Shown one piece after another: positions 9,999 through 19,073 of a stretch of 64,000 bases of DNA. Numbering within the stretch: the stretch's first letter is position 1; every line of letters begins with the position of its first letter. The notes below the pieces were generated by a model. The model saw nothing but the letters and a program-made list of their open reading frames with translations. It ran no database searches and was not told where the DNA came from. The stretch comes from Alphaproteobacteria bacterium (GTDB taxonomy: Bacteria > Pseudomonadota > Alphaproteobacteria > Rhizobiales > Rhizobiaceae): assembly GCA_024280375.1 (NCBI GenBank), contig JAJRQF010000049.1, positions 1-64,000 on the forward strand. The letters are read 5' to 3'. The position numbers and the translations under genes are program-made.

Positions 9999-10565
9999 TC
10001 AGACCTTGATCTTCGAAATAAATTTCGAAAATACCATCAAACCTTCCGGCCATGGTCCGTGACCACTTTTGTGATTTATATGCCCCTGTTCACCCGCGTC
10101 GATGAACATTGAGCCCCAACTTGCCGCCATATCATCGGCAATTGCAACGCTGCAAAATGGATCATTATTACTGGCAACAACTATGGATGGAAAAGGCAGG
10201 GGATCACGCGGGTAGGGCCCGAATGTCATCAAATGCTTTGGTTTGATGTTTTCATTTTCCACATCTGGCGGGGCCACCAAAAAAGCACCACGAACTTTTT
10301 GTTTGAGCAGATCGTCAAACTGCATCGCCCCTTGCGCCACCACCTGACAACCAAGCGAATGGGCAACAATAATCACCGGCTTATGAGTAAGGCGGAGTGA
10401 AGTTAAAAAACTCGCCACCCATTCCTCGACCACTGGTTTATGCCAATCATCCTGTTTTATTCGTTCTGCGGTCGAGAGTTTGCGCTGCCAACGCGATTGC
10501 CAATGGTCATCCGGCGAATTGGTATAACCGGGCACCATCAAGATTGTTGCATCGCTGGTTTTCAA
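9999..10565 (-). CDS. RBBP9/YdeN-family alpha/beta hydrolase
   Basis: Small serine hydrolase, 188 residues. The nucleophile elbow is AHSLGC (Ser70), with a probable acid at Asp135 (ASNNDPFC) and histidine at 162 (GEQGHINHKSG). The N-terminal MVPGYTNSPDDHWQSRW is the characteristic family start. The substrate is unknown. It is adjacent to and co-oriented with the nitroreductase gene upstream (37 bp apart), so the two may be co-transcribed. Confidence 0.8.
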   Translation of the reverse strand: MKTSDATILMVPGYTNSPDDHWQSRWQRKLSTAERIKQDDWHKPVVEEWVASFLTSLRLTHKPVIIVAHSLGCQVVAQGAMQFDDLLKQKVRGAFLVAPPDVENENIKPKHLMTFGPYPRDPLPFPSIVVASNNDPFCSVAIADDMAASWGSMFIDAGEQGHINHKSGHGPWPEGLMVFSKFISKIKV

Positions 10566-10602
10566 AATAATACCTTATTTTCTGTAGGAAAGCGGAGCTA
10601 AT

Positions 10603-11295
10603 CTATTCGCAGATCGTCAATATCTGATCCAGCGATTTTTTGATTTTTGCAACGGCCGGTACAGTTGCATCGCTGCTAGGATGGCCAACTACAAGAATCA
10701 TTATTGCCTTTTCAGATTCCGGTCGATTGAGCATTTTATTCAAAAACCGCATTGGATTGGGCGTGTGAGTGAGGCACGATAGCCCGGCCTTGTGTAATGC
10801 GGCAATCAGGAAGCCCGTGGCAATACCAACACTTTCCGGCACATAGTAATTTTTATAGCGGGTTCCATCGTCAAATTCACCATAGCGTTGGGCAAAAATC
10901 ACCACCAGCCAGGGTGCAATATCGAGATGCGGTTTTGATGCACCGGTGCCGATCGGTTCAAGTGCCTTTATCCATTCATCACCACCACCGCCCGCATAGA
11001 ATTTTTCTTCTTCTTTTTCAGCCGCAATACGAATTTCATGTTTGATTTCAGGGTCGGCTATTGCCACGAAATGCCAAGGCTGATGGTTTGCCCCGCTTGG
11101 AGCCGTTCCCGCTGCACGAATGCACTCGGAAATAATTTCTTTTGGCACCGGTCGGTCGGAAAAATCCCGGATCGAATGCCGCCGGGCAATGTTCTCGTAA
11201 AACGCTGTTGCCGATGTTGCCATTTCATCATCACTCATGTCAGCCCGATCGGGGAGCGGTATCGCCTGATATTTGATATTTTCCTTGGCAACCAT
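10603..11295 (-). CDS. Nitroreductase-fold flavoprotein, iodotyrosine-deiodinase-like
   Basis: FMN-dependent reductase of 230 residues. RRHSIRDFSDRPVP and APSGANHQPWHFVAI are the FMN-binding start of the fold, and KPHLDIAPWLVVIFAQ and LPVGHPS-like MILVVGHPSSDATVP match the iodotyrosine deiodinase subgroup rather than NfsB types. Residues Glu96, Tyr100 and Lys121 fall at the spacing of the human deiodinase triad that grips the amino acid part of halotyrosines. Reductive dehalogenation is therefore inferred, not shown. The hydrolase gene follows 37 bp downstream. Confidence 0.8.
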   Translation of the reverse strand: MVAKENIKYQAIPLPDRADMSDDEMATSATAFYENIARRHSIRDFSDRPVPKEIISECIRAAGTAPSGANHQPWHFVAIADPEIKHEIRIAAEKEEEKFYAGGGGDEWIKALEPIGTGASKPHLDIAPWLVVIFAQRYGEFDDGTRYKNYYVPESVGIATGFLIAALHKAGLSCLTHTPNPMRFLNKMLNRPESEKAIMILVVGHPSSDATVPAVAKIKKSLDQILTICE

Positions 11296-11410
11296 TTGTC
11301 GATCTTACCTTTCGTCCTGGGAAATTATCCCAGAATTACATTTCTTCCTATCGTCTCTATAGGGAAACATATGCAGGTTCAATTCGGATTTTCCAACCCC
11401 AAATACACGA

Positions 11411-11520
11411 ACACCCGCCGGGGGAGGAGATCCGGCGGGTGTCGTTATAATGTTCAACAGCGGGAGGAGAAACTGTTGAACCAAGTCAGCCAGATAATGG
11501 GAGGAGATATTACTCTGGCT
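11411..11520 (-). ncRNA. Three cuckoo/CcsR-type sRNA hairpins with CUCCUCCC loops
   Basis: Directly downstream of the DUF1127 gene on the minus strand, three consecutive hairpins (11488-11520, 11452-11481, 11411-11442) have unrelated stems but all expose the same 9-base motif TCTCCTCCC in the loop. Stems are 8-11 bp and two are perfect. This architecture, a DUF1127 gene followed by a series of CCUCCUCCC hairpins, is that described for the CcsR (cuckoo) sRNAs of Rhodobacter and other Alphaproteobacteria, where they are processed from the mRNA and act in stress responses. The motif is anti-Shine-Dalgarno-like. Confidence 0.85.
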
Positions 11521-11533
11521 GAAACTGTATTTG

Positions 11534-11680
11534 TTAGTTGCGCACTGCGCGAGTTGCGATAAATGGGATATCGCCGCGGCTAATACCCAGGTCGTTGAGC
11601 TCGCGATTGCTGAGAGCGTTGAGCTGAGTGCGTGTCTCACGGACACGCTTCCAAGTTTTAAATGATCCAAAAATATTCAT
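11534..11680 (-). CDS. DUF1127 small protein
   Basis: A 48-residue, arginine-rich protein beginning MNIFGSFKTWKRVRETRTQL and ending NDLGISRGDIPFIATRAVRN. The core NxLSxRELxDLGISRxDI is the DUF1127 (YjiS-like) signature. The three CUCCUCCC hairpins begin 13 bases after its stop, so it is the coding part of a mixed mRNA/sRNA operon. The Rhodobacter counterpart binds RNA and influences processing of its sRNAs; the same role is inferred here. Confidence 0.85.
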   Translation of the reverse strand: MNIFGSFKTWKRVRETRTQLNALSNRELNDLGISRGDIPFIATRAVRN

Positions 11681-11879
11681 AGTCATGTCCTTTGTGCTTG
11701 CCCATCGGGCGGTAAGTCAGGTGAAGATCAACGTTCAATTTGTTGTCTTCGATGACCTGTATTTAGGACAATTCAAAAATATTACGAGTGCTATTATTGC
11801 ATAGCTGAAATGCAATTGCTGCATTGCAGCATGTCACGGGTATCGACATCGGAAGTATAATCAATTTAATCTGAGAAAA

Positions 11880-14852
11880 CTATTCAGCCGCTTTGGCCGA
11901 ACTGCCCGGTCGACGTTCCAGCAAGGACTTGAGATAGTGCGCCGTATAGGATCGCTCTTCCTTAATAATGGTTTCCGGTGTGCCGCTTGCTACCAGTTCA
12001 CCACCCCCATCGCCGCCCTCGGGTCCAAGGTCTAAAATCCAGTCGGCAGTTTTTATCACTTCCAGATTGTGTTCGATCACTACCACCGTATTTCCCGCAT
12101 CGACCAATTCATGCAGCACCTCCAGCAATTTTGCCACGTCGTGAAAATGTAGCCCGGTCGTCGGTTCATCCAATATATATAAGGTGCGACCGGTGGCGCG
12201 TTTGGAAAGCTCCTTGGCAAGTTTCACCCGTTGCGCTTCGCCGCCGGAAAGAGTGGTGGCCTGCTGGCCAATTTTAACATAGCCAAGACCGACCCGTTTT
12301 AAAGTGGCCATTTTTTCGCGCACGGCAGGAACGGCTGCAAAAAATTCATTGCCCTCTTCAACCGTCATATCCAATACATCAGCAATGGATTTGTTTTTAA
12401 AATGAACTTCCAGTGTTTCGCGGTTATAGCGCTGCCCGCTGCAGACATCGCAGGTGACATATACGTCCGGCAAAAAGTGCATTTCGATCTTGATGAGGCC
12501 GTCACCCTTGCAAGCCTCGCAACGACCGCCCTTGACATTGAAGGAAAAACGGCCGGGCAAATAACCGCGCACTTTGGCTTCTGGCAGGCCGGCAAACCAT
12601 TCGCGAATAGGGGTGAATGCGCCGGTATAGGTGGCCGGGTTTGAACGCGGTGTTCGGCCAATCGGCGACTGGTCAATATCAATCACTTTATCCAGATGCT
12701 CAAGCCCCTCAATACGGTCGTGTTCAGCTGGCACCGCACGCGCCTTGTTAAGATGTCGCGCGATAGCCTTATAAAGTGTCTCAATCAACAAAGTGGACTT
12801 GCCGCCGCCTGATACACCAGTGACGCAGGTGAAAGTACCCAAAGGAATATCGGCGGTGACGTTTTTCAAATTATTGCCGCGCGCGCCCTTAACCCGCAAT
12901 TTACGCGCTTTATTGATCTTGCGGCGTTTTTGCGGAACCGCAACCTCCAGAACACCTGAAAGATATTTTCCGGTAATGCTGTCTGGATGGTTTATAATAT
13001 CTTGCGGCGTTCCACTGGCAATAATTTCTCCACCATGAATGCCAGCCAACGGCCCAATATCAACCACGTGGTCAGCGGTGAGGATAGCATCCTCATCATG
13101 TTCAACCACAATTACCGTATTGCCCAGATCGCGCAGGTGGCGCAGGGTTTCCAAAAGCCTTGCATTATCGCGCTGATGCAAGCCGATAGAAGGTTCATCC
13201 AGCACATAAAGCACACCGGTAAGGCCAGAGCCGATTTGCGAGGCAAGCCGGATGCGCTGGCTTTCGCCACCCGACAATGTACCAGAATTCCGCGACAGGG
13301 AGAGGTAATCCAGCCCCACATCATTGAGAAATTTTAGACGCTCTCGAATTTCCTTCAAAATGCGATCGCCAATTTCCAGCTGCTTGGCATTGAGGAAACT
13401 TGGTAGTGCACGAAACCACTGGTCGGCCTGCTTAATCGACATCTCGGTAACTTCAGATATATGTAAGTCCGCGATTTTTACCGCCCTTGCTTCGGGTTTC
13501 AACCGATGTCCAGCGCAGGTGCCGCAAGATGAGCGCGACATGAATTTTTCAATCTCTTCACGCACCCAGTTGGAATCGGTTTCGCGCCAGCGGCGTTCCA
13601 GATTGGGGATCACCCCCTCAAATGGCTTTTTGGTTTTGTAAGTGCGTAATCCATCATCATAGACAAATTCAATTTCCCTGTTTGCTGTGCCGTGCAAAAC
13701 AGCGTGTTTGGCCTCATTCGATAGTTTCTTCCAGGGGTCAGATAGCTTGAAGTCAAATGCGCGCCCTAATGCTTCCAATGTTTGCGCGTAATAGGGTGAA
13801 GGGTTGTTGGATTTTGACCAGGGCGCAATGGCGCCACCCTTAAGCGTTAACTTACCATCCGGAACCACCATATCGTCGTCGATTTTCTGCTGAGTTCCAA
13901 GCCCGTCGCAAGAAGGGCAGGCGCCAAACGGATTGTTGAACGAGAACAATCGAGGTTCAATTTCCGGTATGGTGAAACCGGAAACCGGGCAGGCAAATTT
14001 CTCGGAAAACAACAGTCGTTCATGGGTTTCATTTTTGGATTTGTTGACAGATTTTTTTGATGTCTCATCGGCGGGCAGGGGTTTATCGGCAAGTTCTGCA
14101 ACCGCCAGCCCTTCGCTTAACTGCAACGCTGTTTGCATGCTGTCAGCCAGTCTGGTTTTCATGTCGTCGCGCACCACAATCCGGTCGACCACAACGTCAA
14201 TATCGTGCTTGAATTTTTTATCGAGTACAGGCGCGTCTGCGATTTCATAAAACTCGCCATCAATCTTCAGCCGTTGAAACCCCTTTTTCATCAACTCTGC
14301 AATTTCCTTGCGATATTCGCCCTTTCGACCGCGCACAATTGGCGCCAGCAAATATAGTCTGGTGCCTTCATCCAACGACAAAACCCGATCAACCATCTGA
14401 CTGACCGTTTGGCTTTCAATCGGCAGCCCTGTGGCCGGTGAGTAAGGTATGCCAACACGGGCATAGAGAAGCCGCATATAGTCATAAATTTCGGTGACCG
14501 TACCAACCGTAGAACGCGGGTTGCGCGATGTGGTCTTTTGTTCGATGGAAATAGCCGGTGAAAGTCCGTCGATCTGGTCGACATCTGGCTTCTGCATCAT
14601 TTCCAGAAACTGGCGTGCATAGGCCGAAAGACTTTCCACATAACGCCGCTGGCCTTCGGCGTAGATGGTATCAAAAGCCAAAGATGATTTGCCCGAACCG
14701 GAAAGCCCGGTCATTACAATTAATTTGTCGCGTGGCAGATCAATGTCGACATTCTTTAAGTTATGTTCACGCGCACCACGAACCGAGATCATCTTACGAT
14801 CATGATTGGCTACAACTTTTGCGGATGATTTATCATCATTCTTAACGTGCAT
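11880..14852 (-). CDS. uvrA: Excinuclease ABC subunit A
   Basis: Damage-recognition ATPase of nucleotide excision repair. The 990-residue product has two ABC ATPase modules: Walker [10 protein letters not shown] near residue 50 and GVSGGGKST near 670, with signatures LSGGESQR and LSGGEAQR. Zinc-binding cysteines are visible in CPSCDGLG and in [19 protein letters not shown]-terminal lysine-rich residues ([12 protein letters not shown]) precede the conserved [17 protein letters not shown] LexA box lies about 104 bp upstream, consistent with SOS control. Confidence 0.97.
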   Translation of the reverse strand: MHVKNDDKSSAKVVANHDRKMISVRGAREHNLKNVDIDLPRDKLIVMTGLSGSGKSSLAFDTIYAEGQRRYVESLSAYARQFLEMMQKPDVDQIDGLSPAISIEQKTTSRNPRSTVGTVTEIYDYMRLLYARVGIPYSPATGLPIESQTVSQMVDRVLSLDEGTRLYLLAPIVRGRKGEYRKEIAELMKKGFQRLKIDGEFYEIADAPVLDKKFKHDIDVVVDRIVVRDDMKTRLADSMQTALQLSEGLAVAELADKPLPADETSKKSVNKSKNETHERLLFSEKFACPVSGFTIPEIEPRLFSFNNPFGACPSCDGLGTQQKIDDDMVVPDGKLTLKGGAIAPWSKSNNPSPYYAQTLEALGRAFDFKLSDPWKKLSNEAKHAVLHGTANREIEFVYDDGLRTYKTKKPFEGVIPNLERRWRETDSNWVREEIEKFMSRSSCGTCAGHRLKPEARAVKIADLHISEVTEMSIKQADQWFRALPSFLNAKQLEIGDRILKEIRERLKFLNDVGLDYLSLSRNSGTLSGGESQRIRLASQIGSGLTGVLYVLDEPSIGLHQRDNARLLETLRHLRDLGNTVIVVEHDEDAILTADHVVDIGPLAGIHGGEIIASGTPQDIINHPDSITGKYLSGVLEVAVPQKRRKINKARKLRVKGARGNNLKNVTADIPLGTFTCVTGVSGGGKSTLLIETLYKAIARHLNKARAVPAEHDRIEGLEHLDKVIDIDQSPIGRTPRSNPATYTGAFTPIREWFAGLPEAKVRGYLPGRFSFNVKGGRCEACKGDGLIKIEMHFLPDVYVTCDVCSGQRYNRETLEVHFKNKSIADVLDMTVEEGNEFFAAVPAVREKMATLKRVGLGYVKIGQQATTLSGGEAQRVKLAKELSKRATGRTLYILDEPTTGLHFHDVAKLLEVLHELVDAGNTVVVIEHNLEVIKTADWILDLGPEGGDGGGELVASGTPETIIKEERSYTAHYLKSLLERRPGSSAKAAE

Positions 14853-15165
14853 AATCTGGTCTTTCTGTCGTGCAACCGTAAGCCATCAAAAAAGGGTGGC
14901 CGACAAACCTAACCCAGTCGAAAGAAAATAGCAGTCAAGAATCACTTGACTATAGGAACGTATCATGAACAAACATATATTCAAGCAGAATTGTTGAAGC
15001 AGCCAGACACAAGGCGTGGATGGGTTATAAAGAAGTGGTGGAAAAGTTAAAAAACCAGCGGTGAAGGCAGGCCAAACTGGATTTGATGGGCTAGTTTCAG
15101 TTTGAATTGGTCGTAATTTCGCGACTACGAAATTTTAGGCGAGCGCGTTTCGCAAGGAGAATATA
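14853..15165. other. Divergent uvrA/ssb intergenic region
   Basis: A 313-bp spacer holding promoters for both genes. The only clear element is the LexA box at 14956-14970. The ssb start is preceded by AAGGAGAATATA. Confidence 0.6.
14956..14970 (-). promoter_or_regulatory. Alphaproteobacterial SOS box (LexA operator)
   Basis: GTTC-N7-GTTC on the minus strand (GTTCATGATACGTTC), the direct-repeat LexA site of Alphaproteobacteria, which differs from the E. coli CTGT-N8-ACAG palindrome. It lies between the divergent uvrA and ssb genes, both common LexA targets in this class, 104 bp from uvrA and about 195 bp from ssb. Confidence 0.8.
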
Positions 15166-15702
15166 ATGGCGGGTAGTGTCAACAAGGTAATTCTGGTTGG
15201 TAATTTAGGTGCGGATCCGGAGATCAGGCGCACCCAAGACGGTCGGCCGATCGCGAATTTCAGCGTTGCAACATCAGAAAGCTGGCGCGATAAAAGCTCT
15301 GGCGAGCGGCGTGAACGTACCGAATGGCACCGGGTTGTTGTTTTCAATGAAGGTCTTTGCAAAGTTATCGAAAGCTATTTGCGCAAAGGTTCAAAAGTTT
15401 ATCTGGAAGGCGCATTGCAAACGCGCAAATGGCAAGACCAGTCCGGCGTTGACAAATATACGACTGAAGTGGTTCTGCAAGGATTTAACAGCACTTTGAC
15501 CATGCTCGATAGCCGCGCAGAAGGCGGCGGTGGCGGCGGCGGCGGCGGATATTCCCAAGGCGGTGGCAATGATTATGGTGGCGGTGGATCGCAAGGCCAA
15601 TCGGGTGGCGGATCGCAGGGCCAAATGGGCGGTGGCGCACCCTCAGGCGGTGCACCCTCCGGTGGCACATCCAATGATATGGATGATGATATTCCGTTTT
15701 AG
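15166..15702 (+). CDS. ssb: Single-stranded DNA-binding protein
   Basis: Binds and protects ssDNA in replication and repair. The 178-residue product has an OB fold in residues 1-115 ([30 protein letters not shown]), then a long Gly/Gln/Ser-rich disordered linker and the acidic tip DDDIPF that recruits partner proteins. The linker has short imperfect repeats (GGGSQGQ, GGAPSG). It follows a strong AAGGAG site and is divergent from uvrA. Confidence 0.97.
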   Translation: MAGSVNKVILVGNLGADPEIRRTQDGRPIANFSVATSESWRDKSSGERRERTEWHRVVVFNEGLCKVIESYLRKGSKVYLEGALQTRKWQDQSGVDKYTTEVVLQGFNSTLTMLDSRAEGGGGGGGGGYSQGGGNDYGGGGSQGQSGGGSQGQMGGGAPSGGAPSGGTSNDMDDDIPF

Positions 15703-15855
15703 GTTCATCGCCCGGCTATGACTGTCGATTTTTATTGGAAAAGTTTCCAGTAAGTTAACAGCCGCGTAACAATTTGACTCTATGTTTATCTTCAATTGTG
15801 TGGATTTCGCCCGTAAAGGGCGGTAATTCTGTCGAAATTGTATAGAGTAGTCGGC

Positions 15856-16998
15856 ATGAATTCAGAAAACTTGCACTCGCTGCGGCGAGGCATCTGTTGT
15901 TCCTTTGTGGGATTTAGCTTTGAAGCGCCGCTAAAAGTGGCGGTTCTTTTTGCCGTTGGTCTTGGGTTGGCATCCTGTGGCAGCACGCCAAAAACCAAAA
16001 GCTCCGGTTCCAGGGCGCATATTAATGACAAAACAAAGTTCTCTGAACGGGTTTTTGGCGTCAAGGCAAGTCCACGCGTAACTACCTCACGCAAGGTGCG
16101 GCGGGGTGGCGGGCGCGCGCAGATTGGCAAACCATATAAAGTACGTGGAAAGTGGTATCGCCCTCGCGAGCAACCGGGATATGACAAAATTGGCAATGCT
16201 TCCTGGTATGGACCAAACTTCCATGGTCGGTTGACTGCAAATGGCGAAGTTTATGACCAGTACTCTCTTTCGGGCGCGCATCCGACATTTCCATTGCCAA
16301 GCTATGCGCGGGTAACCAACCTCGCAAACGGCAATTCAGTCGTTGTTCGGGTCAATGATCGCGGCCCCTATGCCCATGGTCGGGTGATTGATATGTCATC
16401 AAAAGCCGCAGACCTTCTGGATTATAAACGCAAAGGTATCGCCCGGGTTCGGGTTCAATATCTTGGCAAAGCGCGGCTTGATGGTCGTGATCAGCAGTTT
16501 TTAGTGGCGTCTTTCAAGCCAGGTAAAGGCTATCGCGGCAAGCGTCCGGCAACCTATCCTGGCATAGCGCCCGATGTTATGATTGCGAGTAAACGGCCAA
16601 AAAGGTCTGTTGGACAGGTTCCCGTATTTTCATTCGTAACAGCACCGTTTCCAAAGCCAAGACCGGTGTTTTCTGGTGGAATTCCAGTGAATATTCAAGC
16701 GTTCATTCAACCTCTGTCTATTGTTCAGCCGGTCGCATTGTTGTCAACTCCAACAAGTTTTGATCAAAGCGCACCGTTGGCAAATAAAATTTACAAGGCA
16801 AATGCTTCAGGCTCAAAACTGGAGCCACTCAGTCCGGCAATATCCAAAAGCCTGAAAGATCGCTATATAATTTCATCCTATGCGGCTGGCTTACGCATTG
16901 ATCATGCGCACAATGCTGCAAGTCTGGTGATTAATCAAAAATTTGAAAATAGTTACTCAACAAGCTGGAAAGTAACGCCGTTTCAACGAAGCTGGTAG
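15856..16998 (+). CDS. rlpA: RlpA-like septal/peptidoglycan lytic lipoprotein
   Basis: A predicted lytic transglycosylase acting on denuded peptidoglycan. The 380-residue product has a signal peptide with lipobox LASC (Cys around 43) and a double-psi beta-barrel RlpA domain (GNASWYGPNFHGRLTANGE; RVNDRGPYAHGRVIDMS with the catalytic Asp). The region after about residue 200 is Pro/Ser-rich, without a recognisable SPOR domain, so septal targeting may differ from E. coli RlpA. I take the ATG at 15856; a TTG six codons upstream is in frame. The carboxypeptidase gene follows on the same strand. Confidence 0.87.
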   Translation: MNSENLHSLRRGICCSFVGFSFEAPLKVAVLFAVGLGLASCGSTPKTKSSGSRAHINDKTKFSERVFGVKASPRVTTSRKVRRGGGRAQIGKPYKVRGKWYRPREQPGYDKIGNASWYGPNFHGRLTANGEVYDQYSLSGAHPTFPLPSYARVTNLANGNSVVVRVNDRGPYAHGRVIDMSSKAADLLDYKRKGIARVRVQYLGKARLDGRDQQFLVASFKPGKGYRGKRPATYPGIAPDVMIASKRPKRSVGQVPVFSFVTAPFPKPRPVFSGGIPVNIQAFIQPLSIVQPVALLSTPTSFDQSAPLANKIYKANASGSKLEPLSPAISKSLKDRYIISSYAAGLRIDHAHNAASLVINQKFENSYSTSWKVTPFQRSW

Positions 16999-17130
16999 TC
17001 GCGATTTGTTGATGTTGCGTGACGTGCCCAATTGCACATAACACACAAATGGCAGGGCTTGGCTGTTGAGTTTTTGCCCTTGCCATTGTATCGATAATTC
17101 TCGCGAAGTCTCAAAAACGGTGTTATCGAC

Positions 17131-18303
17131 GTGACTAATTCTTGTTTTACTGCAATTCAGCGAATTTTGATAATTTCACTCATATTGGTTGTCGGTGTTC
17201 TTAGCACCCCGGCTCATGCACAATTGTTTGAGACCAAAGCCAAACAAGCATTTTTGATGGATTCGGAAAGCGGCTCCATCCTGTTTCAAAAGAATGCAGA
17301 TGCTCTTATTCCTCCGGCATCGCTGGCAAAATTAATGACCATGGAAGTGGTGTTTCACGCGCTTTCCACCGGTGAACTTAATCTTGAAGATACGTTCAAC
17401 ATCAGCGAAAATGCCTGGCGTCGGGGCGGCAGTAATTCTGGTGGTTCCACCATGTTTGCCAAACTGAATTCGGATGTTCGCCTGGAAGACCTCATTCGTG
17501 GTGTGGTAATCCAATCAGCCAACGATGCCTGTATCGCCATAGCAGAAGGCATGGCCGGTTCGGAAAGGGCTTTTGCCGGGTTGATGAATGAGCGGGCAAA
17601 AGAAATTGGTCTTACAAAATCGACATTCAGAAATTCCACTGGCTTACCTGATCCAGAACAGAAGGTAACAGTTCGCGAGCTTGCTTTTTTAGCGCGGCAT
17701 ATTCAAACAACCTATCCACAATATTACGGCTATTATTCAGAGCCTGATTTCATTTGGAACAAGATTAGGCAGCGTAACAGAAACCCGTTACTTGCAGGAA
17801 ACCTGGGTGCCGATGGAATGAAAACTGGATACACCGAAGCTTCAGGCTACGGTATTGTGGGCTCAGCCAAACAAGATGGCCAACGCTTGATTCTGGTTTT
17901 AAGTGGTATGAAAAGCAAAAAGCAGCGCCGATCAGAATCGCGCAAGATGATGCAGTGGGGATTTCGCGCATTTAAAGCTGTCAGCCTGTTCGGTAAGGAC
18001 GAAATTGTTGGGGAAGCCAGGCTCTACGGCGGTGCAAAATCCGGCGTTGCGCTGAAGGCAAAGGGTCCCTTGAAAATATTTGTTCCGGTGGGCAATCGCG
18101 ATCGATTGCGCGCCCGAATTATCTATACCGGCCCCATATTGGCGCCTGTTGAAGAAGGGGCCAAAATTGCCAGACTTCAAGTCGAAATTGGTGGTGTCTT
18201 GAGCCAGGAAACCCCTTTATTTGCTGCAGAATCTGTTGAAACCGGCACTATTCGCCAAAGGGCGCTTGATGCGCTGGGCGAATTATTGCTTGGGTGGTTA
18301 TAG
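17131..18303 (+). CDS. dacC: D-alanyl-D-alanine carboxypeptidase (PBP5/6 family)
   Basis: Periplasmic penicillin-binding protein that trims the terminal D-Ala from peptidoglycan pentapeptides. The 390-residue product has a signal peptide ending STPAHA, then the three active-site motifs: SLAK (in PPASLAKLM), SAN (QSANDA) and KTG (GMKTGYTEASG). A C-terminal PBP5_C beta domain follows and the tail ALGELLLGWL resembles the membrane-anchoring helix. It starts with GTG. Its last 10 bases could be overlapped by an alternative start of the next gene. The exact paralogue (DacA or DacC) is not decided. Confidence 0.9.
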   Translation: MTNSCFTAIQRILIISLILVVGVLSTPAHAQLFETKAKQAFLMDSESGSILFQKNADALIPPASLAKLMTMEVVFHALSTGELNLEDTFNISENAWRRGGSNSGGSTMFAKLNSDVRLEDLIRGVVIQSANDACIAIAEGMAGSERAFAGLMNERAKEIGLTKSTFRNSTGLPDPEQKVTVRELAFLARHIQTTYPQYYGYYSEPDFIWNKIRQRNRNPLLAGNLGADGMKTGYTEASGYGIVGSAKQDGQRLILVLSGMKSKKQRRSESRKMMQWGFRAFKAVSLFGKDEIVGEARLYGGAKSGVALKAKGPLKIFVPVGNRDRLRARIIYTGPILAPVEEGAKIARLQVEIGGVLSQETPLFAAESVETGTIRQRALDALGELLLGWL

Positions 18304-18308
18304 ATTTG

Positions 18309-19073
18309 ATGAGTGCCGCCATGGGAAAGCCACGCGGGAAACTGATTTCATTTGAAGGCGGTAGGAGTGCTGGAAAATCTACCCAGGTCAAATTGCTGGC
18401 CAAGCGGTTGGAAAATGCTGGTTATCCGGTTTTAGTAGCCTACGAACAAGAGGGTTCCGTTGGTGCCAAAGCAATACGGCATATGCTTTCATCGGGGGCA
18501 GCCAGTTCGTTTGGTAATGAGATGGAGGCTATATTGGCCGCAGCCACCATTGGCGATCATGTGGAACAGGTTATTAAGCCCGCTCTGGACAACGGTATTA
18601 ACGTACTTTGCGAGAGTTATTGTGATGCTTTCGAAGTCAATCAGGGCATAATCCGGGATGCTGATGAGAATATGATCAAGGCGATTGGTCATGTCATCTT
18701 TGAAGAAGCCTGGCCGGATCTGACCTTCATTTTGGATATTTTTCCGGAAGAAGGAATGCGGCGCTCCAACCAAAACCACAAGAATGACGCCGCAGGCTCT
18801 GCTAATAAAGTTGATATTGTCATGCAGAAAGCCCGCCATGCGGGGTATCACAAAATTGCCCGGGAAGCGGCCGGTCGTTGTGAAGTTATTGATGCATCGT
18901 TGCGCCAAAGTTATGTCGCGGAAAAAGTATGGGAAGCCCTTGCCCGCCGAGATATATTTGTTGATACCAACCCAACTGAAAAAACTGTGGTGGCCAATAA
19001 TACAAATAATTCGAATGAAACGGTTGTGGCTGATCTTACAAATAAAACTATAGTGCTTGGTGCATCAAAATAA
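18309..19073 (+). CDS. Divergent thymidylate-kinase-like protein at the tmk locus
   Basis: The position (dac-X-holB-metG) and the fold are those of dTMP kinase: ISFEGG..AGKSTQ P-loop, GAKAIRHML, IKPALDNGINVL and PDLTFILDI align along the family. However, key residues differ: the loop reads EGGRSAGKST instead of EG-x-(E/D)-GAGKST, TREPGG has become AYEQEGS, and DR(Y/F)xxST has become ESYCDAF, so arginines that bind dTMP and phosphates are absent. An Asn/Thr-rich C-terminal tail of about 40 residues is added. It may have altered substrate use or reduced activity. Starts at 18294 (GTG) or 18321 are possible. Confidence 0.65.
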   Translation: MSAAMGKPRGKLISFEGGRSAGKSTQVKLLAKRLENAGYPVLVAYEQEGSVGAKAIRHMLSSGAASSFGNEMEAILAAATIGDHVEQVIKPALDNGINVLCESYCDAFEVNQGIIRDADENMIKAIGHVIFEEAWPDLTFILDIFPEEGMRRSNQNHKNDAAGSANKVDIVMQKARHAGYHKIAREAAGRCEVIDASLRQSYVAEKVWEALARRDIFVDTNPTEKTVVANNTNNSNETVVADLTNKTIVLGASK

